The notes under the pieces are model-generated. The model had not been told where the DNA came from and did no database searches. It saw nothing but the letters and a program-made list of their open reading frames with translations. The position numbers and the translations under genes are program-made. From an uncultured Bacteroidales bacterium (GTDB taxonomy: Bacteria > Bacteroidota > Bacteroidia > Bacteroidales > Salinivirgaceae), in assembly GCA_937981765.1 (NCBI GenBank), contig CALJOM010000004.1:62001-126000 (forward strand): a stretch of DNA of 64,000 bases, in the 5' to 3' direction. Position 1 is the stretch's first letter. Each line of letters begins with the position of its first letter. This document shows, in pieces, positions 26,783-35,687 of the stretch.

Positions 26783-29700
26783 ATGAATGTATTAGATGCC
26801 TTACTAGCGCCTTTTTATTTATTAATCAAGAATTTATACATTTCGTTTCTTACTCTAACGAATAGCAACGGGCTCTCTATTTTTCTGCTTAGTGCATCAG
26901 TTTCTATTCTTTTACTTCCTCTTTTTATCTTTATTGAAAAAGCTAAGAAGCGAAACGATTCTATCAAACTGAAAATGAAGCCGCTGATAGATGAAATTAA
27001 ACGCGTGTATTCGGGTCAGGAGCGACACTATTACATTCAAACAATTTATAGACAGCATAATTACAATCCTCTTAGGTCTTTAATTCCTATTTTAAGCCTA
27101 TTCATTCAAATTCCCTTCTTTATTGCTGCCTACAAGTTTTTAAACACTTTTGAACCACTCAAGGGGGCAAGCTTTCTCATTTTAGATGACCTAAGCCGAC
27201 CAGATGGGTTAGTCGCCGGAATGAATCTGTTGCCCATCCTAATGACTGTAATTAATATAGTTACTGCCTATTTTTACACAATCAACGGTAACATCTCTGA
27301 ACGAAAACAAACCTTTTTAGTTGCTGGCATATTTTTGGTGCTCCTTTATAATTTCCCATCAGGGTTGGTTCTTTATTGGACCATGAACAACGTTTTTAGC
27401 TTTTTACGACTACTAATTACCAATCCGGAAGTTTTTAGCTCTTTCTCACACCAGACAACCCTATGTTTTCGATATAAACACATTAAGGCTAAAATATTAG
27501 AAAATAAGAGGCCTGTTATAGCTCTAATTTTTGCCCTATTTGTAATAGGACTGCTTGGTCAACTGCATTGGGCAATTCATCACACATTTAAAGATTTTCC
27601 CTTACGGTTGCTAATGGTGTTTATTTTAACGTTAATAGTAACTTACACGCTAATAGGAATTAATGTCTTAGAAAAGTTATCTCTTAAAGCATTTGCTAAT
27701 CTACCCCCGATATATTTTTATTCTTTGCTATTTTTTGCTACATACTTTCTCTTGGCAGGGGAATTTTATTTTTCAGGTAAAAACATAACTCTCTTATACC
27801 TATCAACTACCTTTTTAGTTCCGGCCCAGATCCTAGGATTTTCCAGAGTGATTTATACCAAAGCATGGGTGCCTAAAATATTAAAAACCGTGACGTTGGT
27901 TATGTGTGTTTTATTACTAATAAGCCAAATAGTTGTTACCTTATATATTCTTTTTGGAGAAAAAGTGGTGTTGACAAATTTTATAATAAGTTCTTTGAAA
28001 TATGAACATTTAGGTGCGTTAGGAATTTTTCTATGCTTTATCTCCCTACCTTATTCTCTGGCAAATCACTCTCCGGTAGGTATTCGATATAATTCGTTAC
28101 ACCATCCAATATACCTTCTATCCATATTGTACTTAACGGGTTATATAACCCTTTGGCAACCACTAATCGTTTTTTCATCAAGTGTAGAAACATTTTCATT
28201 TTCAGCAATAGATATTTTGAAAAACAATGGTTTGCCATTTATTATTTCTTTCCTGATATTAGCCATTGTTTATTATCTTCTTCCACAAAAATTCAAGTCT
28301 ATTGCGGCTTTTATAATGCTGTTTCTAACGTCTTTATTAATATTCAACAGCCAAATTTCACCCCTAAATCTCGGTGCTTTACACGAAAATCGTTTTGCTG
28401 AACATCAAAATCTAGCAGCACCGTTGGTTAAATATTTTATCGATAGTTTAATCCTTATTATCCTATCCATAACCCTATGGCGTTTGTTCATAAAAAATCG
28501 ATGGCTAAAAGCCGTTCTAGTATCCCTGGTTCTTTTAAACCTTTTTATAATAGGAGACAGTTTACACAAAGCAATTAAAACACAGCGATTTTTCCCAGCA
28601 AACATAAATCGTGTAAATAACATAGCATTCTCCCAATTTTCTCCAAACATTGTTTTCTTCCTTGCCGACGCATTTCAGGGTAAATATATCGGTCAAATTA
28701 TGGAAGAAAACCCAGAAATACGGGAAAATTTCACCGGGTTTGTTTGGTTCCCAAACACACTTTCTGTAACAAATTATACCCACTCCTCAATCCCCTCTTT
28801 ATGGGGTGGTGAAAAATATAATGTTGATTGGATGAATTCAGATTCATCAACCACTATAAGTGAAAAATTAACAATGGTTTCACGCCTATTTCTTACATCT
28901 GTGAATCAGAAGGGATATGTACTCTCGGGAAATAAATTCTATGGTTCACAAATCGAAGAAACAGAATATAACTTTATCCCATTATGGCACCCTTTATGGA
29001 AAGACCTATACACCGATATTGTGAAAACCGAAGTGTCAAACTTTTGGTTTAATCGGCTAATAGAAAATGCAATTTTTCAGAGCGTTCCCCTAGCTCTAAA
29101 ACCCAAAATCTATAACAATACCAAGTGGTTTTTTCCAAAAGCAAAAATTCTGGAAAACGATTATGGATGGCACGATCATGCATTTATTAAACTTCTTCCC
29201 AAGATTTCGGTAAACACGGCAAAAGAACCACAATTCATCTATATACATAGCGAAGCTTGCCATCATCCTTGGAAAATTTTAAAAGAAGATGGTACTCTTA
29301 AAGTTAACGTTTCACCTTTAGAAAGTGCCACGTGGTTAATTAAAGAGCTAAACAATTGGATTACGTGGATGAAAAAAAGTGGGGTATATGATAACACAAA
29401 AATTATTCTTGTATCTGATCATGGTCCAAGCTGGTATCATTTCGACAAGGATAGAAATTTCTTGTGGAATGGAATAATACCAGACCCTAATGAACCCAAA
29501 AAAATTAATCCTGAGGACCTATGGAACCTTCAACCCTTACTTATGGTTAAAGATTTTAACTCAAAATCACCATTACTAACTAATTGGACATTAATGTCAA
29601 ACGCAGATGCTTATGGTTTTACTTTTTATGAAAAATACTTGCAGTCGATTGAAGCAAAAAACAGGGAAGTAAAAACATGGTGGACTATTTGGACTGGGCG

Positions 29701-29791
29701 GATGCTTGAGCAAAAAGTTATGAAAATACGGTTCCGATTTAAGGTTCACGAAAATATTTACGATTTAAAAAATTGGAAACGGGAACAATAG
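26783..29791 (+). CDS. YidC/Oxa1-like domain fused to polytopic membrane region and LtaS/sulfatase-type domain
   Basis: A 1002-residue protein of unusual architecture. Residues about 5-212 align with YidC/Oxa1: SILLLPL at 41-47, QHNYNPL, a QIPFFIAAYKFL helix, FLILDDLSRPDG and NFPSGLVLYWTMNN. The groove arginine of insertases, five before the LPL proline, is Ser41 here. About ten more hydrophobic segments run from 243 to 590. Residues about 615-950 are an alkaline-phosphatase-superfamily domain with candidate metal ligands Asp629, His822/His828 (HHPW) and SDHG at 878-881, and a candidate nucleophile Thr666 or Ser668 in NYTHSSIP. Last gene of the phosphonate operon, preceded by a strong ribosome site. 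A transferase placing a phosphonate or glycerol-phosphate group on a surface polymer or lipid is the best guess; a sulfatase or phosphatase is possible. Confidence 0.85.
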   Translation: MNVLDALLAPFYLLIKNLYISFLTLTNSNGLSIFLLSASVSILLLPLFIFIEKAKKRNDSIKLKMKPLIDEIKRVYSGQERHYYIQTIYRQHNYNPLRSLIPILSLFIQIPFFIAAYKFLNTFEPLKGASFLILDDLSRPDGLVAGMNLLPILMTVINIVTAYFYTINGNISERKQTFLVAGIFLVLLYNFPSGLVLYWTMNNVFSFLRLLITNPEVFSSFSHQTTLCFRYKHIKAKILENKRPVIALIFALFVIGLLGQLHWAIHHTFKDFPLRLLMVFILTLIVTYTLIGINVLEKLSLKAFANLPPIYFYSLLFFATYFLLAGEFYFSGKNITLLYLSTTFLVPAQILGFSRVIYTKAWVPKILKTVTLVMCVLLLISQIVVTLYILFGEKVVLTNFIISSLKYEHLGALGIFLCFISLPYSLANHSPVGIRYNSLHHPIYLLSILYLTGYITLWQPLIVFSSSVETFSFSAIDILKNNGLPFIISFLILAIVYYLLPQKFKSIAAFIMLFLTSLLIFNSQISPLNLGALHENRFAEHQNLAAPLVKYFIDSLILIILSITLWRLFIKNRWLKAVLVSLVLLNLFIIGDSLHKAIKTQRFFPANINRVNNIAFSQFSPNIVFFLADAFQGKYIGQIMEENPEIRENFTGFVWFPNTLSVTNYTHSSIPSLWGGEKYNVDWMNSDSSTTISEKLTMVSRLFLTSVNQKGYVLSGNKFYGSQIEETEYNFIPLWHPLWKDLYTDIVKTEVSNFWFNRLIENAIFQSVPLALKPKIYNNTKWFFPKAKILENDYGWHDHAFIKLLPKISVNTAKEPQFIYIHSEACHHPWKILKEDGTLKVNVSPLESATWLIKELNNWITWMKKSGVYDNTKIILVSDHGPSWYHFDKDRNFLWNGIIPDPNEPKKINPEDLWNLQPLLMVKDFNSKSPLLTNWTLMSNADAYGFTFYEKYLQSIEAKNREVKTWWTIWTGRMLEQKVMKIRFRFKVHENIYDLKNWKREQ

Positions 29792-29838
29792 ATTTATGAA
29801 ACAAAATAATTTATTTATCTAAGACTATTACCTTTAAT

Positions 29839-29868
29839 AATACCAAAGATTTATTATCTTTAGGTATT
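29839..29868 (+). other. Inverted repeat after the phosphonate operon
   Basis: AATACCAAAGAT (29839-29850) pairs with ATCTTTAGGTATT (29856-29868) apart from one bulged base. There is no T-run after it on the plus strand, so it is a weak terminator candidate or an mRNA 3' stabiliser. Confidence 0.35.
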
Positions 29869-29953
29869 GCCGATTATTCAATCTATGCACTATAGTTATG
29901 CAAAACAAAATTTTGCACCCCATTTTCCAATACATTTTGTGGAATTTTTAGTT

Positions 29954-29961
29954 TAATTTTG
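29954..29961 (+). promoter_or_regulatory. Candidate promoter -7 box for the receiver protein
   Basis: TAATTTTG matches TAnnTTTG, 22 bases before the ATG at 29984. Confidence 0.4.
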
Positions 29962-29983
29962 TTTATAACTAAAGGCTTACAAA

Positions 29984-30379
29984 ATGCAAGATATCTTTCT
30001 TAAAAGAAATTGGCATGGTAAGAATCTCCTCCTGGTTGAGGATGATTTTCCTAGCCTACTTTATCTCAAACAAGCACTAGAGAACACAGGAGCAATAGTT
30101 TCCGTTGCACAAAATGTTGAAGAAGCTCTCAGATACATTTATGCCGACAAACCCATTGATTTAGTACTACTTGACCTTAGATTCCCCGATGGTGATGGCT
30201 TTGAAATTATTCATAAGATAAAAATCCTCCGTAAAAATCTTCCAATTATTGTTCAATCTGCATATGCCCTCTCCATAAATAAAGAAAAGGCTTTTCAAAA
30301 TGGTTGCGACGAATTTATTACCAAACCAATTCATAGAAACATCTTGCTGACAACACTTGACAAATATTTAAACGAATAA
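29984..30379 (+). CDS. Single-domain response regulator (CheY-like receiver)
   Basis: A 131-residue protein that is only a receiver domain. It has the acidic pocket in LLVEDD (about residues 16-21), the phospho-accepting Asp in LVLLDLRFPDGDG near 60, a Ser/Ala-type switch in VQSAYA and the conserved Lys in FITKP near 113. There is no output domain, so it presumably acts by protein contact or phosphotransfer. No histidine kinase is adjacent. The TPR membrane protein 300 bases on, with a phosphatase-like domain, is a possible partner on position alone. Confidence 0.9.
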   Translation: MQDIFLKRNWHGKNLLLVEDDFPSLLYLKQALENTGAIVSVAQNVEEALRYIYADKPIDLVLLDLRFPDGDGFEIIHKIKILRKNLPIIVQSAYALSINKEKAFQNGCDEFITKPIHRNILLTTLDKYLNE

Positions 30380-30609
30380 ATCTTTTTCAAACAGCAATTA
30401 TAGTTAAATATGTTAATCTTAATATTTATTTTTATTGTTTCAACAACTTTATTATAAATATTATACGCATGGTCAATTAGATTAAATTTCCGGGTTTTTC
30501 TCACCGGCAAATTATCAAAGCCCCCACCCCATTTAGTAATAATAAAAACCGTGTTTGCAATTCTGCTAAGGCCTCTGCCACGCCTTCTGAAATAAGAACT
30601 CTTAATTTT

Positions 30610-30617
30610 TATTTTTG
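30610..30617 (+). promoter_or_regulatory. Candidate promoter -7 box for the TPR/phosphatase-like gene
   Basis: TATTTTTG matches TAnnTTTG, 60 bases before the ATG at 30678. The rest of the 298-base gap after the receiver gene (30380-30677) shows nothing else I can name. Confidence 0.35.
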
Positions 30618-30677
30618 TAAAGTCAGATTAATAGTAAATTAGATTAATTTTACAGCGGATTGAAAATTTAGATAATT

Positions 30678-33074
30678 ATGAAATGGCTAAGCGGGCTAAT
30701 TTTTCTAGTGTTTCTATGGATACCTGAAACTTATTCACAAAAATCTATTGATTCACTATTTACTAAAATTCAACAGGCAAGGCATGACAGCATACGTTTC
30801 CGCCTATTTATTGATATTGCTCATGAATATAAAGGTAAAAACCTGGATTCCGCACGTATGTACTATGAAAAGGCAGCCAGTCTTTCAACCATTAAAAAGC
30901 CCCTAACAGAGGCTAAACTATTCTATCAAATAGGAGAAATATATGCCAAACAAGGAGCCCACGACAAGGCCTTAGAATGGCTTAAAAGAGCAATATTACT
31001 AATTGAGAAGAACAATAATAAAGATGATCTGTTGCAGCAAATTTTGAACGAAACTTATTTTTTAACCGCCAGGATATTTTCTGCAAAGACAGAATACGAC
31101 AAGGCCATTGATTTTTACCGTAATGCTGCTAAAGGATTCTTAATTTCCGGCGATAAAAATTTAGCCTCAAGATGCTACAATAATTTAGGTGTTGTTTTCT
31201 ACACACAATCGCTTTACGATTCATCTCTCATCCACTATAATACGGCGATAAACCTTCGCAAAGAAATTCACGACACATCAGGAATTTCAAACGGGCTATT
31301 AAATATAGCCGTTGTGCACATGGATAAAGGCGAACCTGTGCAAGCATTAAGTGTTCTACAAGAGGCGCTCGAGCTTAAACTCGCAATTAAGGACACGCTC
31401 GGAATAGCACACTGCTATAACAACCTGGGAAATCTACATGCGGAATTAAAAAATTATAACTATGCTGTTGAATACTTCTCCAAAGCCCTAGAACTCAGAA
31501 GGCTTTCCAACGATTTAGAAGGAATTGCTGGGGCATTAATTAACATTGGTACAACTTATTCAGACAATAAGGAATATCATAAATCTTTAGAATATTTTCA
31601 AGAAGCCTTAAGTATAGCCACAAAATTAGAAGACCCGTCTCTTATGGCTCATTGCTACACCAATATAGGTAATGCTTATAAAAACCTTAATGATTATCCT
31701 AAGGCTATATCATACTTAGAAAAATCCAGAAAGATTCGACAAAATTCCGCCAATATTATAGAATTAGCCAATATTTTAACAAACTTGTCTGCTTTGTATT
31801 ACAAAATATCGGTTGAAAAATCGCCTTATAATAGAGAATACATATCGTTAGCAAAATCATATGCACAACAATCTTATGATTTGATAAAAAACAGCGGTTA
31901 TTTAAACCTAGAGAAAACTACAGCCGATATTTTAATGGAAATTTTTAAACTCGATAATAACTATACTAAAGCCCTTTTGATGGCCGAAAAAACTATTGCC
32001 TTGCGCGACTCAATATATTCAAGTGAAAAAATTCAACAATTTGCCGAATTAGATAAAAAGTTTCAAGCTGCCTTAAACAAACAGTTAATAGAAAATCAGA
32101 AGCTTACGATAGAAAAACAAACGTTGCTTTTAGAAGCTACTGCTACACGACAAAAAATGCTATTGATTATTGGGCTACTTCTTTCTTTAAGTATCACCAC
32201 ATTAGTAATTCTTGCAATTTCAATCTACAGAAATTATCGAATACAGCAACAATATACCGTAGAATTGAAAGATCTTAACAATCAAATTCTGCTACAAAAT
32301 GAAGAAATAAATTTTCAAAAATCTAGTCTTAATAAATTTAATGAAAATCTTTTAAATGATATTAATAGAGCAAGAATTGTTAAAAATTCACTTTTAGGTA
32401 TAGAAAATAAACATATTAACGGAATTAAAGAGTCATTCATCATAAATTTTTCACGCCACTTTGTGGAAAACGATTTCGTTTTTGTCCAAGAGAAACCACA
32501 TGGAACTCTTATTGTGATATATGACTCAAAAACCGAAGGCCTATCTGGTTTGGTGTTAAGCGTTATAGGATACACAATCCTTCGCGAAATAAACAATATG
32601 GACATCGATATAAGAATTAATATCCTCTTAGAAGAGTTCAGAGCCAGAATGAAAAAATTGTTTCCGTCGTCTGAAAAAAATTTATCTTCCTACACCTATG
32701 ATATTTCGGCATTACTTATTCCAAAAAACAAAGAAAATGTTTTATTCAGTTCATCAAAATCGTCGTTATATATAGTTCGCCATGGTGAAGATGAAAACGA
32801 AGCCTTTCTGTTAGAGCATTCTATATCCCCCAATATCAACGAAAATAAACCTTTTGATTATAAAAATATTCCTGTATATGACGGGGATCAGTTATATCTT
32901 TTTTCTGAAAGCGTATTATCATCATGCCAATGGAATAATGATTTTGAAAAGTTTAAAGAATTTCTTATCCAAATTAGTACGTTTCCAAACGAAGAGCAAC
33001 GGGATAAAATTATTGAGCATTTGACCAATTGTAATGAGGCTCAAGAATATTGTGGACTTGGAATTAGATTATAA
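30678..33074 (+). CDS. TPR sensor protein with degenerate SpoIIE-type phosphatase domain
   Basis: A 798-residue protein: signal peptide (1-20), about ten tetratricopeptide repeats to residue 450 (YNNLGVVFY, YNNLGNLHAEL, LINIGTTYSD and similar), a membrane helix at about 494-517, a coiled coil, then a C-terminal domain matching the SpoIIE/PP2C output of Bacteroidota TPR phosphatases. The usual metal-binding signatures have decayed: the GDFYW block reads NDFVF, the DCTGHGVPGA block reads DSKTEGLSGL, and the TDG block near the end reads SESVL. It is therefore probably catalytically dead and may sense or bind partners only. No other catalytic domain is seen. It lies 29 bases before ribF. Confidence 0.8.
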   Translation: MKWLSGLIFLVFLWIPETYSQKSIDSLFTKIQQARHDSIRFRLFIDIAHEYKGKNLDSARMYYEKAASLSTIKKPLTEAKLFYQIGEIYAKQGAHDKALEWLKRAILLIEKNNNKDDLLQQILNETYFLTARIFSAKTEYDKAIDFYRNAAKGFLISGDKNLASRCYNNLGVVFYTQSLYDSSLIHYNTAINLRKEIHDTSGISNGLLNIAVVHMDKGEPVQALSVLQEALELKLAIKDTLGIAHCYNNLGNLHAELKNYNYAVEYFSKALELRRLSNDLEGIAGALINIGTTYSDNKEYHKSLEYFQEALSIATKLEDPSLMAHCYTNIGNAYKNLNDYPKAISYLEKSRKIRQNSANIIELANILTNLSALYYKISVEKSPYNREYISLAKSYAQQSYDLIKNSGYLNLEKTTADILMEIFKLDNNYTKALLMAEKTIALRDSIYSSEKIQQFAELDKKFQAALNKQLIENQKLTIEKQTLLLEATATRQKMLLIIGLLLSLSITTLVILAISIYRNYRIQQQYTVELKDLNNQILLQNEEINFQKSSLNKFNENLLNDINRARIVKNSLLGIENKHINGIKESFIINFSRHFVENDFVFVQEKPHGTLIVIYDSKTEGLSGLVLSVIGYTILREINNMDIDIRINILLEEFRARMKKLFPSSEKNLSSYTYDISALLIPKNKENVLFSSSKSSLYIVRHGEDENEAFLLEHSISPNINENKPFDYKNIPVYDGDQLYLFSESVLSSCQWNNDFEKFKEFLIQISTFPNEEQRDKIIEHLTNCNEAQEYCGLGIRL

Positions 33075-33103
33075 ATTTTACATTTAAAAACGAAGCGTTT
33101 AGT

Positions 33104-34039
33104 ATGCAGGTAATATATTTATTAGATGATACATCCATTGAGTGGGACGGTTGTGTTTTAACTATCGGTGTTTTCGATGGTGTTCATATTGGTCATAGAT
33201 TTGTTCTCGAGTCTCTTAATAGAGAGGCGGCTGAATCAAATTTACCTTCGGTGGTGCTAACATTCGACCATCATCCGCAACTATTTTTTGCCAAAGATCC
33301 CTCGTTTAGGTTATTAAACACTCCGGAAGAAAAACTTTCTCTACTATCTACAACATCAATCAATGCTCTCATTATTGCTAGTTTTAAGAAACTGTCATCG
33401 CTAACATATCAAGATTTTATTGATAATTATTTAGAGAAAATGTTAAAAGTAAAAACTCTTCTTTTAGGACACAATCAAAAAATCGGGAAAAATGGTTATG
33501 GTACTACTGAACAAGTTATAAATTACTGTATACAAAAAGGTATCAACGTTAAGGTTCTAGATAAACTTTCTAACGATGTACATATTAGTAGTTCAGAGAT
33601 TAGGAAATCATTACTGAATGGTAAAGTTCTATCTGCAAATTCCTTGTTAGGCTACAACTATTCTTTTGAGGCTATTGTTGTTGAAGGGAAAAAATTGGGA
33701 AAAAGACTTGGTTTTCCGACGGCCAATTTACAGCCGCTTGACCCATTAAAAATAATGCCTGCTCCCGGGGTATATGCGGTTAAAGTTCATTATAAAAATA
33801 ATAATTATTTTGGTATGATGAACTATGGGTATAGGCCGACAATTGAGCACTCACAAGAATTATTAGCAGAAATTCACCTTTTTGATTTTAACGGCCATTT
33901 ATATAACCAAAAAATTAAAGTTGAGCTGATTGACAAAATTCGCAACGAAATAGAATTTCCTTCGTTAGAGGCATTAAAACAGCAGTTAGAATTTGATAAA
34001 ATTGCAAGTTTATCAATTTTTAAGAACCTTCGGGATTAA
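33104..34039 (+). CDS. ribF: Bifunctional riboflavin kinase / FAD synthetase
   Basis: Makes FMN from riboflavin and FAD from FMN. The N-terminal FAD synthetase domain (residues 1 to about 180) has GVFDGVHIGH, a nucleotidyltransferase HxGH motif, and the ISSSEIRKSL loop near 166. The C-terminal kinase domain has GKKLGKRLGFPTANL near 198-212 and the MNYGYRPT and AEIHLFDFNG motifs. At 311 residues it is standard. The last 20 bases overlap the convergent TPR gene. Confidence 0.96.
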   Translation: MQVIYLLDDTSIEWDGCVLTIGVFDGVHIGHRFVLESLNREAAESNLPSVVLTFDHHPQLFFAKDPSFRLLNTPEEKLSLLSTTSINALIIASFKKLSSLTYQDFIDNYLEKMLKVKTLLLGHNQKIGKNGYGTTEQVINYCIQKGINVKVLDKLSNDVHISSSEIRKSLLNGKVLSANSLLGYNYSFEAIVVEGKKLGKRLGFPTANLQPLDPLKIMPAPGVYAVKVHYKNNNYFGMMNYGYRPTIEHSQELLAEIHLFDFNGHLYNQKIKVELIDKIRNEIEFPSLEALKQQLEFDKIASLSIFKNLRD

Positions 34040-35687
34040 TTGGGATGTCTATAAATTTAAGTTGCTCTTCAAGATCCTTCTTTAAATCACGGATAATTTT
34101 ATTATTATGCATTGAAGTTCCTTTGGAAAGCATCGAAAATTTTCTTTCAAAATTGGGAAAAACAGTTTCTTCAAGCATTATGGCTATTAATCTCTTAGCT
34201 TTTTTATAATCTGGCTCTTTACCCGTTTGGTTTGCAACATCCAGCATATTTAGGAGCGATCCAAGGCGATAATAAAAAAGCTTAACATTTAGCGGTTTGT
34301 ATTGTTCAACAAACACAAAAATCGGGTTATCAATATACTTATTTAAAATTGAAATTTTAATCGCTTGCTTATTGGAAATTCTTTGCAGGTTTCGATATTT
34401 AAAAAGAATAATGCTTATTGCGCAAAATATAATAAGGAGCATGACAAAGAAGAGAAGATATCCTTGTCTAATAATTCGATTCGTTTGATAAGATTCTTTC
34501 ACAACATTTTGGCCAATTGAATCTATCATGCTTTTATACTTCTCTTGTATGTCAATCAATCGTTCACTACTATTTATTTTGAGTAGGCTGTCTTTTAATT
34601 TTAATATTTGTTTCTGTATTACCACAGCCTTCTTGTAATCATTTAAAGCAAGGTAGACATCGGTAAGTTGTTCAAAAATTTCGAGTTCTAAGTCGGTTTT
34701 CCGAATCTTATTAGCAATATTCAATGCTTTATTAAGAATTTTTTCGGCTTGTGCAAAATCTTTTTTCGCAACACTACATTCCGACAACTTAATCAAACAA
34801 TCTACTTGTGATAAATAATCATTTAATTGTAAGCCTATTTCATAGGCTTTTTTGTAGTAAAACAAAGCCTTATCAATATTTTGGTATTCGTACAGGTATA
34901 TTTCGCCGATATTAAAAAAGGTTCTAGATAAACCACGTATATCTTTAACTAGCTCATAGATTTTTAGGGCTTCTAAAAAATAGCTTTCAGCCGATTTAAT
35001 ATCGTTCTTAAAATAATTAACTATGGCTAAATTATTGTATAAAACAGATATACCTTTAATGTCCTCATGTTTTTGTTTAATTTTTAAGCTTCGAATGTAA
35101 TATTCTTCAGCCAAAGCATACTCCTTTTGGTTTTGATATAGCACACCTATATTTAAAAATGTTTTTGATAATTCTAAATCGAGAGAATTATCCTTGACAC
35201 TATCCACAAACGTAAGAATCGAAAATAAGTAGCCTGCTGCAGAATCAATATTCCCGTACTCTTCATGTAATGCACCAAGATTATTATTTACCGCCATATA
35301 TCCACGATAATCCTTTAAGCTATGTAAAATTGGCCGCGATTTGTGGTAATAAAACAATGCAGAATCGTAGTTATTAATCCGGTGATAATATATTCCGGTG
35401 TATAACAAATATTTAGCACAATCATATAGCTTAAATCCTAATCTACATCTCTCTTTTAGAACGCCTAAATAAGTTACTGAAGAATCGATATCTAAATCCA
35501 AATAATAGAGAAAGAGCCTTTCGAGTGAATCTGTGGAGACAGCATTATTATCAATATTTGTTTTTTCTAATGAGGGCAAAGAAAGCTTTTGTGAGTATAT
35601 TTTGGTTCGAAAAATTAGACTAAGAACCACTAAGATTATGAAACCCCACAAATTAAAAGCAAGCGTTTTTCTAGGATTCATTATCAT
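34020..35687 (-). CDS. TPR membrane protein of unknown function
   Basis: A 555-residue protein with a signal or anchor helix at about 10-27, eight or so tetratricopeptide repeats (for example YLLYTGIYYHRINNYDSALFYYHKS, then FFNIGEIYLYEYQNIDKALFYYKKA), a membrane helix at about 408-428 (LLFFVMLLIIFCAISIILF) and a cytoplasmic tail of about 125 residues. The tail has no helix-turn-helix, kinase or phosphatase motif I can recognise. Architecture resembles the TPR sensor at 30678 without its output domain. The start overlaps the hflX stop by 17 bases; ATG 35681 is an alternative. The 3' end overlaps ribF by 20 bases. Confidence 0.8.
   Translation of the reverse strand: MIMNPRKTLAFNLWGFIILVVLSLIFRTKIYSQKLSLPSLEKTNIDNNAVSTDSLERLFLYYLDLDIDSSVTYLGVLKERCRLGFKLYDCAKYLLYTGIYYHRINNYDSALFYYHKSRPILHSLKDYRGYMAVNNNLGALHEEYGNIDSAAGYLFSILTFVDSVKDNSLDLELSKTFLNIGVLYQNQKEYALAEEYYIRSLKIKQKHEDIKGISVLYNNLAIVNYFKNDIKSAESYFLEALKIYELVKDIRGLSRTFFNIGEIYLYEYQNIDKALFYYKKAYEIGLQLNDYLSQVDCLIKLSECSVAKKDFAQAEKILNKALNIANKIRKTDLELEIFEQLTDVYLALNDYKKAVVIQKQILKLKDSLLKINSSERLIDIQEKYKSMIDSIGQNVVKESYQTNRIIRQGYLLFFVMLLIIFCAISIILFKYRNLQRISNKQAIKISILNKYIDNPIFVFVEQYKPLNVKLFYYRLGSLLNMLDVANQTGKEPDYKKAKRLIAIMLEETVFPNFERKFSMLSKGTSMHNNKIIRDLKKDLEEQLKFIDIPINPEGS

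Noticed and set aside
25269-29340. Other CCACGTGG words near 25270 and 29330 in the phosphonate operon
   Set aside because: They are inside coding sequence, and lack the extended palindrome of the ade-mnmG pair.
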